DNA from: DATBVX01 sp963696675
GTDB lineage: Bacteria; Pseudomonadota; Gammaproteobacteria; Steroidobacterales; Steroidobacteraceae
Direction: 5' to 3'
Assembly (NCBI GenBank): GCA_963696675.1
Contig: CAVOLM010000044.1
Location: forward strand, 35,478 to 99,477
DNA: 64,000 nucleotides
Positions 1 to 9,414 of this stretch are shown one piece after another. How positions within the stretch are numbered: position 1 is the first letter of the stretch; each line of letters begins with the position of its first letter. Under the pieces are notes generated by a model. The model had not been told where the DNA came from, searched no databases, and saw only the letters and a program-made list of their open reading frames with translations. The position numbers were made by a program, and so were the translations under genes.

Positions 1-462
1 TGAAAGCCCCAAATGATCGTCTGGTCGCCGCCCCGCAGGCCAATGGTACCTGCGCTCCGATTCCTTGATCGGCAGGTCGTTGATGCTCGCGATGCGCCGT
101 GCCATGTATCCGCCCGCATCGAATTCCCAGTTCTCGTTGCCGTAGGAGCGGAACCATTGCCCGCTGTCGTCGTGCCACTCGTACGCGAACCGCACTGCGA
201 TGCGATTCTCGTGAAATGCCCACAGTTCCTTGATCAGACGGTAATCGAGCTCGCGCGCCCACTTGCGCGTCAGGAACTCCACGATGGCTTCGCGGCCACG
301 GAAGAACTCGGCCCGATTGCGCCACACGCTGTCAGGCGTGTAGGCGAGGGCGACCTTTTGTGGATCGCGTCCGTTCCAGGCGTCTTCCGCCAGCCGCACT
401 TTGCGCACGGCAGCTTCACGATCGAAAGGCGGCAGCGGCGGGCGCGGATTTTCGGGTGCCAT
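1..462 (-). CDS. DUF1348 / NTF2-like family protein (3' end cut by window)
   Basis: The minus-strand frame from the ATG at 462 stays open to base 1 (154 codons), so only the last few residues are missing. It begins MAPENPRPPLPPFDREAAV and contains LAEDAWNGRDPQKVALAYT, then WRNRAEFFRGREAIVEFL and, near the end, YHWPAGRRPDDHLGLS. These features are typical of the small cytosolic DUF1348 family with an NTF2-like fold, whose function is not established. It is followed at close range by the membrane gene at 478-1149 on the same strand. The family call is from recalled family appearance; no catalytic role is claimed. Confidence 0.85.
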   Translation of the reverse strand, partial: MAPENPRPPLPPFDREAAVRKVRLAEDAWNGRDPQKVALAYTPDSVWRNRAEFFRGREAIVEFLTRKWARELDYRLIKELWAFHENRIAVRFAYEWHDDSGQWFRSYGNENWEFDAGGYMARRIASINDLPIKESERRYHWPAGRRPDDHLGLS

Positions 463-477
463 GGCTCGAACACTCCA

Positions 478-1149
478 TCAAGTACCAGAGGAATCCCAGC
501 TGTGGGCGATGCGATGGCGATCTACCCACCACGCCCACAGGATCAGCAACCAGGCGCCTTGAGCAAACCACGCCAATGCGCGCGGGCTCGGTGGCGGCGC
601 GGCCCAGGGGCCAGAGGCCCACATCAGGGCTGAAAAGATCAGAAACGCCCACAGGCCGATCGAGCCGATGCGATCGGCTGCACGGGTCGAGCGCACGTAA
701 ATCGAAATGCCGATGAGATAGATCAGCCCTTCGACGATGAAGGTCGCGGAAATCGAGTTCCACAGCCCAAGGCCAACTCTTGGCGAATCGCCGGGCCAGA
801 GCGGCATGTCCGGCACGTGTGAAATCACATCGAGCAGCCAGTGGCTGACAACGACTGCCGCGATGAGGAACGCAATGCCATTCGAGCGGCCGCGCCGACG
901 CGCAATGGCCCACACGCACAGTCCCCACACGCACGCCATCAGCAGGCTGTGCGACCAGGGATATGAATCGAACACCAACGAAGTGAAGGCCGTCGCGCCG
1001 CGCACGATCCTCACGTGCTCGATGCCGAGAAGCAGAAAATTGGGCCAGAGAAGATCGAGTGCGAGCGCCGCAGCCAGGAGCCAGCCCAGGGAGACCTCAC
1101 GAGCCTTGTTCTTGGCCGCAAGTGCTACGGCGGTATGCCCGACGAACAT
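478..1149 (-). CDS. YdjM/DUF457-like inner-membrane protein
   Basis: A 223-residue, very hydrophobic protein with about five or six predicted membrane segments. The N-terminus MFVGHTAVALAAK and the later SHWLLDVISHVPDMPLWPG place conserved His and Asp residues at membrane borders, as in the YdjM/DUF457 family ('membrane-bound metal-dependent hydrolase'). Enzymatic activity of that family is poorly documented, so the role is open. It lies 15 bases upstream of the DUF1348 gene and 21 bases downstream of the GFA gene, all on the minus strand, so the group is probably cotranscribed. Confidence 0.8.
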   Translation of the reverse strand: MFVGHTAVALAAKNKAREVSLGWLLAAALALDLLWPNFLLLGIEHVRIVRGATAFTSLVFDSYPWSHSLLMACVWGLCVWAIARRRGRSNGIAFLIAAVVVSHWLLDVISHVPDMPLWPGDSPRVGLGLWNSISATFIVEGLIYLIGISIYVRSTRAADRIGSIGLWAFLIFSALMWASGPWAAPPPSPRALAWFAQGAWLLILWAWWVDRHRIAHSWDSSGT

Positions 1150-1170
1150 GATGTTGCTCGGTGCCAGCGC

Positions 1171-1575
1171 CTACTTCGAGGCGTCACGCGCGCCGTGATA
1201 CTGCGGCAGCCCATCACTCAGCTCGATCCAGGGCATCTTGCTGGCCACGAAGACATGGTCCTCCGGCGGCACGTCAGCCGGGGCGTCGAGGCTGCAGGTC
1301 GTAACGTCGATTTCGCCTTGCAAGTCGGAACGCGCGAAGGTCAGGGCCGTGCCGCAGTCACGACAAAAACCGCGCGTGACGCCCGGGCTCGACTCAAAGG
1401 CGGCCGGTTGTCCGCTCAGCCAGTGAAAGTTTGCTTGCGCCACGGTAAACCACGCCACGAATGGCGCGCCGCTCGTGCGCCGACAGATCGAACAATGACA
1501 GTTGGTGCGATTGAACAGCTCGCCCTTCACCTCGTACCGTACTCGCCCGCAGAAGCAGCCACCCTGCAGGATCAT
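1171..1575 (-). CDS. GFA-family zinc protein (glutathione-dependent formaldehyde-activating-like)
   Basis: 134 residues from the ATG at 1575. The start GGCFCGRVRYEV, then NCHCSICRRTSGAPF and GFCRDCGTALTF give the Cys pattern of the GFA/Gfa-CENP-V fold, which binds two zinc ions. A longer upstream frame exists, but family members begin just before the first GGCxCG, and the ATG here overlaps the stop of the MAPEG gene (1572-1574) in an ATGA junction, which supports this start and translational coupling. Substrate unknown; most family members are not true formaldehyde-activating enzymes. Confidence 0.88.
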   Translation of the reverse strand: MILQGGCFCGRVRYEVKGELFNRTNCHCSICRRTSGAPFVAWFTVAQANFHWLSGQPAAFESSPGVTRGFCRDCGTALTFARSDLQGEIDVTTCSLDAPADVPPEDHVFVASKMPWIELSDGLPQYHGARDASK

Positions 1576-1988
1576 GACAGGAGCCTGACCGCGAACAGGG
1601 CCCACATGGTCCACAAGACGATCGAGCTTGCGGCGTACACCGCGAAGCGATGCAAGACCTGGTTGTAGGTGCAATGAATGAGGCTGTGAAGCGCTCGAAG
1701 CACCACATACGCCCACGCGGCGATCAGGAATCCCTGGCTCGCCTCGCCCGTCATCAGCAGCAGCACGACCAATAGATAGAAAAGAACTGGCAATTCAAAC
1801 AGGTTCATGAGGTTATCGGACGGAGCCGAGACTGCGGCCAGGCTTTTCGCCCCCATGGTGCGCGTGGCGACGCTCTGCGGATCGATGCTGTGGACGCGGA
1901 TGAAATTCAGGCGCTTGAAATACATGTAGCACCACACCATGAAGGTGAGCGCCACCATCGCCAGAGCCGGCTGAATGATCGTTGTCAT
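1572..1988 (-). CDS. MAPEG family membrane protein
   Basis: 138 residues with four hydrophobic segments. Key signature: MGAKSLAAVSAPSDNLMNLFE followed by PVLFYLLVVLLLM and RALHSLIHCTYNQVLHRF, the Asn/Glu/Arg pattern of MAPEG proteins (membrane-associated proteins in eicosanoid and glutathione metabolism). The product would sit in the inner membrane; bacterial members may bind glutathione, but the activity here is unknown. It overlaps the downstream GFA gene by four bases, and another GFA gene lies just upstream. Confidence 0.88.
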   Translation of the reverse strand: MTTIIQPALAMVALTFMVWCYMYFKRLNFIRVHSIDPQSVATRTMGAKSLAAVSAPSDNLMNLFELPVLFYLLVVLLLMTGEASQGFLIAAWAYVVLRALHSLIHCTYNQVLHRFAVYAASSIVLWTMWALFAVRLLS

Positions 1989-2027
1989 CGTCAGACCTCG
2001 CGTAGGGTGGTGAGGGAGCCCGGATCG

Positions 2028-2375
2028 CTACAGGCTGCGCCCGTCGTATGGCACAACTTTCAGTACGCCCAGGTCCACATTCTCCAGGCAGCGGACGTTC
2101 ACGGCGGCCATGGCCGCACCCTTGCTGTCTGCTCCCATGCCGAACGGCGCGCAGCCGCAATTAGGGCAGAAATGGTGCTTGATGCGATGCTTGTTGAAGG
2201 TGTAAGTGGCGAGGTCGGCCTCGGGAGTCCCGAGGCGGAGCTTCTCGCGCGGCGCGAACCACAGCAGGTAGCCCTTCTTGCTGCAGATCGAGCAGTTGCA
2301 TTGCATGACCTGCCCGATCTCCCCTTCGACGTCGAACGCGATGCGTCCGCAATGACACCCGCCGTGGTAGTTCAT
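2028..2375 (-). CDS. second GFA-family zinc protein
   Basis: 115 residues from the ATG at 2375, chosen because a GGAGAG ribosome site lies just upstream and the protein then opens with MNYHGGCHCGRIAFDVEG. Other zinc motifs: QCNCSICSKKGYLLW and HHFCPNCGCAPFGMG. The internal GADSKGAAMAAVNVRCLENVDL is typical of the subfamily often seen in proteobacteria. It lies 39 bases upstream of the MAPEG gene on the same strand, giving the order GFA-MAPEG-GFA. Substrate not known. Confidence 0.88.
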   Translation of the reverse strand: MNYHGGCHCGRIAFDVEGEIGQVMQCNCSICSKKGYLLWFAPREKLRLGTPEADLATYTFNKHRIKHHFCPNCGCAPFGMGADSKGAAMAAVNVRCLENVDLGVLKVVPYDGRSL

Positions 2376-2489
2376 GATCCTCTCTCCGGTCCTGGTCTCT
2401 GGTACAGTTTCCACCTTTCCCTTTTCCATTAAAACCCACGAGCGCCACCTTGACGATGGGCTGCACAGCGCCTGTCCGCGCAGCAGACG

Positions 2490-5400
2490 GTGATCCCGTC
2501 AGTTACGACACTGCGGACTACCGGAGTTGTTTCCGAACGCTCGGCCGAGGCCATCGAGATCCATGGCGCTCGGCAGAACAATCTCAAGAACCTGACGCTC
2601 AGCATCCCGTTGAACGAGCTCATCGTCGTCACGGGCGTTTCGGGCTCGGGCAAGTCATCGCTCGTCTTCGACACCCTCTACGCCGAAGGCCAGCGGCGCT
2701 ACGTGCAGACTTTTTCGCCCTACGCGCGCCAGTTCCTCGATCGCATGGACAAGCCGCAGGTGGATCGCATCGAGGGAATCCTGCCCGCCATCGCCATCGA
2801 TCAGACCAACCCGGTGCGCACTTCGCGCTCCACGGTCGGCACGATGACAGAACTCAACGATCACCTGAAACTGCTCTTCGCGCGCGCGGCGCAGCTTTTC
2901 TGCCGCAGCTGTGGCAACGCGGTGCGTCGCGATACACCGGACAGCATTTACACGGCGATCGTCGAGCGCGCTGTCGCCGCCGGCGATCCACGCGTCCTGA
3001 TCACCTTTCCGGTCACGGTGCCAAAGAACTTCACCGAGTCGGAAGTGAAGTCGCTCCTGGAGAAGCAGGGCTATACGCGCATTCACGCCCGCAAGGGTGC
3101 GACGCTCGAGGTCATCCAGGATCGGCTGCGCGTTGGCGGGGCGGAACGCGCGCGCGTGCTCGATGCGATCGAGGCGGCGCTGCGAGTCGGGCGCGGTCGC
3201 CTCAGTGTATGCATTGCGGAGGCCGCGGAGACGCCGGTCGGTGAGCCGTGGAGATTTTCGAGTGATCTGCACTGCGCGGATTGCGACCTCCGCTACCAGG
3301 ATCCCGCTCCACATGTCTTCTCGTTCAACTCTCCGCTCGGGGCCTGCGAGCAGTGCCGCGGGTTCGGCCGCACGATCGGCATCGACTACGGCCTGGTCGT
3401 TCCGGATGAGTCGAAGTCCCTGAAGGGTGGCGCAATCCGGCCCTGGCAGACGGAGTCTTATGAGGAATGCCAGGACGATCTGATGAAGTTCGCGCGCAAG
3501 CGCGGCATTCCGGTCGAGACGCCGTGGCGCGAGCTCACCGATGAGCAGCGACGCTGGGTGATCGACGGCGAGGGCCCGTGGAACAAGAAGGTCTGGTATG
3601 GCGCGAAGCGCTTCTTCGCCTGGCTCGAATCGCGCAGTTACAAGATGCACATCCGCGTACTACTGTCGAAGTATCGGGCCTACACGCCCTGCACGGAGTG
3701 CAATGGCGCCCGACTGCGACCCGAAGCATTGCTGTGGCGGCTGGGTTCGGCTGCCGATTCGCAGGTCGTGCGCACGGCAGCGCAGCGTTTTCGCCCCGAG
3801 GGTGTGAAGTGGACGCCGGCACAGTTCGAAGCCCTGCCGGGACTGACGCTTCACGACGTGATGTTGCTTCCCATCGATCGCTGCCGCGATTTCTTTGCGC
3901 GCCTGCAGCTCCCTGCTCCGCTCGATGAGGCGACCGACCTCTTGCTCGATGGGATTCGCACCAGGCTCGGGTTCCTGTGCGATGTCGGCCTGGGATATCT
4001 CACGCTCGACCGACAGTCGCGCACCCTCTCGGGTGGCGAAGTTCAGCGCATCAACCTGACGACTGCGCTCGGCACCTCGCTCGTCAATACGCTTTTCGTG
4101 CTCGATGAGCCCTCGATCGGCCTGCATCCACGCGACATGGGCCGCGTGATCGAGGTGATGCGGCGCCTGCGCGATGCCGGCAATTCGCTCGTGGTCGTCG
4201 AGCACGATCCGCAGGTGATGCTCGCCGCGGATCGCATTCTCGATCTCGGCCCAGGTCCCGGCGAGCACGGTGGCGAAATCGTCTACTTCGGGCCCGCTGC
4301 GAAGATTGCCTCGGCGCCGCACTCGCTCACCGCCGCTTATCTCACCGGGCGCAAGCACGCAGTCGAAGAGCGGCACTACCGCGCTGTCACATCGCGCACG
4401 CCGAGACTGCGACTCACGGGAGCGGCCGAGCACAATCTCAAGAACATCGATGTGAGCTTTCCGCTCCAGCGGCTCGTTTGTGTCACTGGCGTATCCGGGT
4501 CCGGAAAGTCCACCCTGGTGCACGATGTGCTGTACGCAGCACTTCGCAAAGCGAAGGGCAAGCCGACGGAAGCGCCGGGCGAGTTCGCGACTCTGTGCGG
4601 CCACGAGCAGGTGGGCGACATCGTGCTGGTCGATCAATCGCCGATCGGTCGCACCACGCGTTCGAACCCGGCGAGTTACGTGGGCGCATTCGATCCGATC
4701 CGCGCACTCTTTGCGCGCGAGCCGCTCGCGAAGCAGCGCCGCTATACCGCCGGCACTTTCAGTTTCAATTCCGGCACCGGGCGTTGCCCCACCTGCAGCG
4801 GCAATGGTTTCGAGCATGTCGAAATGCAGTTTCTGTCCGACGTGTACCTGCGTTGTCCGGACTGTGATGGCCGGCGCTTCCGGGATGAAACCCTCGAAGT
4901 GAAGATCACGGGCGCAGACGGACGCGCGCTCGACATTGCCGCCGTGCTGCAACTGACGGTGAGCGAGGCACTCGGGTTCTTTGCGGAGTGCGATGCCGTG
5001 CTCGCGCGGCTGCAGCCGCTGCGCGAGGTCGGACTCGAATACCTGCGGCTCGGTCAACCGGTGCCGACGCTTTCGGGTGGCGAAGCGCAGCGACTCAAGC
5101 TCGCCGGCCACCTTGCCGAGGCGGCAACGGGCAAGCGCGATTCGGCGGGAAAGCTGCTGCTGTTCGATGAACCGACGACCGGCCTGCACTTCGATGACAT
5201 TGCGAAGCTCCTGCGCGCCTTTCGCACGCTGGTGGCCGCGGGCCACTCACTCATCGTCATCGAACACAATCTCGATGTGATTCGCGCCGCCGACTGGATC
5301 GTCGACCTCGGACCGGAGGGCGGCGATGCGGGCGGCGAGCTCGTGTGCGCCGGGTCGCCCGATGATGTGAAGCGCTGTGCGACTTCTCACACCGGAAAGG

Positions 5401-8111
5401 CGTTGCTCGAGTACGAAGCGAGCCTCTCCAGGTCGTTCGCGGCAACACTGGCCTCCGAGCCCGAGACGGTTGCCGGCCAGGAAAGGCGCGCCTGCGATTC
5501 GCGTACACAACGCACGCGAGCACAACCTGCAGATTGCTGATGTCGAGATTCCACGTGATCGCTTCACGGTCATTACGGGTGTCTCCGGCTCCGGCAAGTC
5601 GACACTCGCCTTTGACATTCTTTTTGCCGAGGGCCAGCGTCGATACCTCGAGTCCCTGAACGCCTACGCCCGGCAGTTCGTGCAGCCAGCAGCGCGGCCG
5701 GACTGCGATGCTATCTTCGGCATTCCACCGACGGTCGCGATCGAACAGCGCACCAGCCGCGGTGGCCGCAAGAGCACGGTTGCGACCTTGACCGAGATCT
5801 ATCACTTCCTGCGCCTGCTCTACGTCAAGCTCGGCACGCAGTACTGCCCGAAGTGCAATATCCCGATCGAGCCGCAAAGCGCTGATTCGATCGTCGCCAG
5901 GCTTGTGCGCGAGGAACGCGGCAGGACGGTCACACTGCTCGCGCCCCTCGTGGTCGCGCGCAAGGGTTTCTACACCGACCTCGCGAAATGGGCCGCGGCC
6001 AAAGGCTTCGGACACTTGCGCGTCGATGGGCAGCTCTTGCCGACGGCCAAGTGGCCGAGGTTGAGCCGCTTCAAGGAGCACACGCTCGAGCTGCCGATCG
6101 CGACATTGCGCGTGAACGCTGCCGAAGAAGCGCGGCTGCGAGTGGCTGTAGACCAGGCACTCGAGCACGGCAAAGGAATCCTGCACCTGCTGCGTGAACC
6201 CGGCGTCGCGAAACCGCGCGGCACGGATCAATCTGCCGTTACCGTCCTCTCGACACGCCGCAATTGCTCCTCCTGCGGCACCAGCTTCGCGGATCTCGAC
6301 CCGCGCCTTTTCTCCTTCAACTCGCGCCACGGCTGGTGCGAGGGTTGCTTCGGCACGGGACTGAAACTCTACGGCTTCGATGAGGAACAGTCGGGCGAAG
6401 AGATCTGGTGGAACGAGTGGTGGGACGGCACCGCACCCGCTTGCCCCGATTGCCAGGGCCAGCGCCTGAATCCGATCGCGCTCAACGTGCGATTCCGCGG
6501 CCGCTCGATCGCCGAGCTCACCGCTCTGCCCGTGTCCGGCCTGCAGTCCCTAATGGGAAAGCTCGTCTTGCGCGGCCGTGAGGTGGACATCGCGCGCGAT
6601 GTACTGGCAGAGCTCGAGTCGCGTTTACGGTTTCTCGATGACGTCGGGCTCGGCTACCTGTCACTCGATCGCTCGGCACCCACACTCTCGGGCGGTGAAG
6701 CGCAACGCATCCGCCTCGCAGCGCAATTGGGTTCGAACCTGCAAGGCGTGTGTTACGTGCTCGATGAACCGACCATCGGGCTGCACCCACGCGACAATCG
6801 CGTGCTGCTCGATACGCTCGACAAGTTGCGCGCCCACGGCAACACACTGGTGGTGGTCGAGCACGACGAGGACACGATCCGTCATGCCGATCACGTCATC
6901 GATCTGGGGCCCGGCGCGGGCGCTTCAGGTGGGCGCGTCGTCGGCCAGGGCACCGCACGCGAGCTCACCCGCAATCCGCAGTCGGTCACGGGTCGCTTCC
7001 TCGCCCAGCCGTTGGCACATCCGCTGGTTCCGAAGCGCGCGGTACGCAATTCGGATCCCGTGCTCGTGATCGAGAACGCCACCTTGCACAATCTGAAAGG
7101 AAGTCGAGGCCCAGGTGCCGCTCGGCCGCCTGATCGCAATTACCGGCGTCTCTGGCTCCGGCAAATCCACGCTCGCGCGTGATGTGCTGCACGACAATCT
7201 CAAGCGATTGCTCGGCGCGCCACACGGCAATGGCAAGGACCGGAGCGGGTTCGCCGGTTGTCGCGAAATGCGTGGCTGGCGCGAGATTGGCCGTGTGCTC
7301 GAGGTCGACCAGACGCCGATCGGCAAGACGCCGCGCTCGTGCCCGGCGACCTACGTCGGGTTCTGGGATGCAATCCGGCGCGTGTTCGCCGAAACCTCCG
7401 AAGCGCGTATCCGCGGCTACGGGCCGGGACGCTTCTCCTTCAATACCGCGGGCGGACGCTGCGAGGCCTGTGAAGGCCAGGGCATGAAGAAGATCGAGAT
7501 GAGCTTCCTGCCCGACGTGCGGGTGCTTTGCGATGTATGCGGTGGACGGCGCTTCAATCCGGAAACGCTCGCGAGTACGTTTCAAGGAGCGCAGCATCGG
7601 CGACATCCTGGCGATGAGCGTCGATGAAGCGGCGCCCTTTTTCGCCGCGCATCCTTCGATTCATCACGCGCTCTGCATGCTGCAGGATGTCGGTCTCGGG
7701 TACCTGACATTGGGACAGCAGAGTCCGACACTTTCGGGCGGCGAAGCGCAGCGAATCAAGCTCGTGACCGAGCTCGCGAAGGTGAGGCCGAGTTACCGGC
7801 CGGCGCGAGGCAACGGCGCAGCGAAGACACTCTATGTGCTGGACGAACCCACCGTCGGGCTGCACATGGCCGATGTCGAGAAGCTGGTGCGGGTGCTGCA
7901 CCGGCTGGTCGATGCGGGCAATACCGTCGTCGTCATCGAGCACAATCTCGATGTGATCGCGGAAGCCGACTGGGTAATCGATCTCGGGCCCGAGGGTGGC
8001 GACGCCGGAGGCAGAATCGTCGCGCAGGGTCCGCCTGATATGCTGCTGCGCAGCCGGCGCTCGCACACCGGGCGCGCGCTCAAGGACTTTCTCGAGTCAC
8101 ACAAGAGCTAA
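2490..8111 (+). CDS. uvrA: double-length UvrA (two fused UvrA units), three frameshifts
   Basis: Read through three single-base insertions (near 5488, 7101 and 7574), this is one protein of about 1870 residues made of two complete UvrA copies. UvrA is the damage-sensing ABC ATPase of nucleotide excision repair. Four Walker A motifs (GVSGSGKS) and four ABC signatures (LSGGE) are present, two per copy, plus four Cys zinc modules (for example CEQCRGFG, CPTCSGNG, CEGCFGTG, CEACEGQG). Both copies keep the region between Walker A and the first zinc module where UvrB binds. Start is a GTG at 2490 with a weak ribosome site; an upstream start is not excluded. The reading resumes at the exactly expected residue after each break, so I favour sequence errors over decay. 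Double-length UvrA forms are known in some proteobacteria and usually coexist with a normal uvrA. Confidence 0.9.
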
Positions 8112-8125
8112 GGAGGAGAACGAAC

Positions 8126-9019
8126 GTGCGCGCCGGTATCGAACGCGTGATCGAGTCGCGGCCTCGTGATCTGGGCGGATTCGAGGTGCGCCGCGTGCTG
8201 CCCGCACCGGGGCGCCAGATGGTGGGCCCGTTCATCTTCTTCGATCACCTGGGTCCCGCGGAGTTTGCGCCCGGACGCGGCATCGATGTCCGCCCGCATC
8301 CCCACATCGGCCTCGCCACCGTGACCTATCTCTTCGACGGCGAGCTCGTACACCGTGACAGCCTCGAGTTCGTCCAGCCGATCCGCCCCGGTGACGTCAA
8401 TTGGATGACCGCCGGCCGCGGAATCGTGCATTCGGAACGCACTGGCGATGAACCGCGTCGCAAGGGTTCGCGAATCCATGGCATTCAGACCTGGGTGGCA
8501 TTGCCGAGATCGGCTGAGGAAAGCGAGCCCGCCTTCTTTCATCACCCCGCAGCGACACTGCCCGAGGTGCGCTCGCCGGGCGTCGTAGCGCGCGTGATTG
8601 CAGGTACTGCGCTGGAGCAGCGCTCACCGGTCGAGGTCTTCTCGCCGATGCTGTACGTCGATCTGCAGCTCTCCAATGAAGCGAGCTTCGAAGTCCCGCT
8701 GGAACACCAGGACCGCGCCATCTACGTCGCGGCCGGCCGCATTGCTCTCGACGGAGCGCAATTTGCCCCGGGAAGCATGGTGGTGTTGGAGCCGGGCGCA
8801 AGCGCAAAGATCAGAGCCCTGCAGGATTCGCAGTTGCTACTGCTCGGCGGCGCACCGCTCGAGGGTCGTCGCTATATCTGGTGGAATTTCGTCTCGAGCA
8901 GCCGCGAGCGCATCGAGCAGGCGAAGAACGACTGGGTACAGGAGCGCTTCGCCAGGGTCCCGGGAGAAACGGAGTTCATTCCGCTGCCGAGCAAGGAAAC
9001 GCACCCACCGCCGGTTTAG
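8126..9019 (+). CDS. pirin family protein
   Basis: 297 residues, GTG start at 8126 with a strong AGGAGG site at about 8111-8116. The N-terminal cupin carries FFDHLGPAEFAPGRGIDV, RPHPHIGLATVTYLFDG and the metal-site pattern HPHIG...H...E; MTAGRGIVHSER is the second pirin hallmark. The C-terminal half is the second cupin domain. Pirins are cytosolic, and some have quercetinase activity or redox-regulatory roles; the role here is not predictable. The gene lies 14 bases after the UvrA stop, so it may share its transcript. Confidence 0.93.
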   Translation: MRAGIERVIESRPRDLGGFEVRRVLPAPGRQMVGPFIFFDHLGPAEFAPGRGIDVRPHPHIGLATVTYLFDGELVHRDSLEFVQPIRPGDVNWMTAGRGIVHSERTGDEPRRKGSRIHGIQTWVALPRSAEESEPAFFHHPAATLPEVRSPGVVARVIAGTALEQRSPVEVFSPMLYVDLQLSNEASFEVPLEHQDRAIYVAAGRIALDGAQFAPGSMVVLEPGASAKIRALQDSQLLLLGGAPLEGRRYIWWNFVSSSRERIEQAKNDWVQERFARVPGETEFIPLPSKETHPPPV

Positions 9020-9044
9020 CGGCGATTTTCAGACAGCAGACCGT

Positions 9045-9347
9045 TCAGGCGCGGCCGACGTTGGAGTCGGATGGCGAGTGGTAGTACTCGCTCTCTTCCG
9101 CGAATTGCGCTGCGAGGCGCCGCAGCTCACTCAAGCGCCCTTCCGCTGTGCTGATCGGCTGGCACTCGTCGCAGCGTGGATTGCCGCACGGCTGGCGCGC
9201 ATACAGCCAGTACTGAATGGCTCCGGCGAGCAGCCCGTCCGCAATGTCCCACAGGTCGGCGTTGTCGTGCTTTTCGGCGAGCTTGTTGCCGAGCTCCACC
9301 GTCTTGCCGAAAGCATCGTCGAAGAATTGTTCTGTAATGGAATCCAT
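9045..9347 (-). CDS. small conserved hypothetical protein
   Basis: 100 residues from the ATG at 9347 (MDSITEQFFDDAFGKTVELG). A longer upstream reading overlaps the metalloprotease gene and looks like a shadow. The protein is mostly helical by composition and has a Cys cluster CGNPRCDECQPISTAEGRL in the middle, which could bind a metal. I do not recognise the family. It is convergent with the pirin gene (25 bases apart) and downstream of the metalloprotease gene on the same strand. Confidence 0.65.
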   Translation of the reverse strand: MDSITEQFFDDAFGKTVELGNKLAEKHDNADLWDIADGLLAGAIQYWLYARQPCGNPRCDECQPISTAEGRLSELRRLAAQFAEESEYYHSPSDSNVGRA

Positions 9348-9414
9348 TAGAGTCGCCGGGAGTGCGGGTCGGGAGACCATTCTACGGCAATCGCGCACCC
9401 ACCCCACAAGCCGT

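Noticed and set aside
2450..3244. Long plus-strand open frame overlapping the start of uvrA
   Set aside because: Low-complexity Arg/Ala/Gly protein in another frame of a clearly coding region; typical high-GC shadow.
3660..5246. 528-residue minus-strand open frame opposite uvrA
   Set aside because: Antisense shadow of a conserved gene; no family motif and biased composition.
7115..8111. Separate small UvrA-like genes at the end of the UvrA region
   Set aside because: The pieces join exactly at expected residues after removing one base each, so they are parts of one protein.
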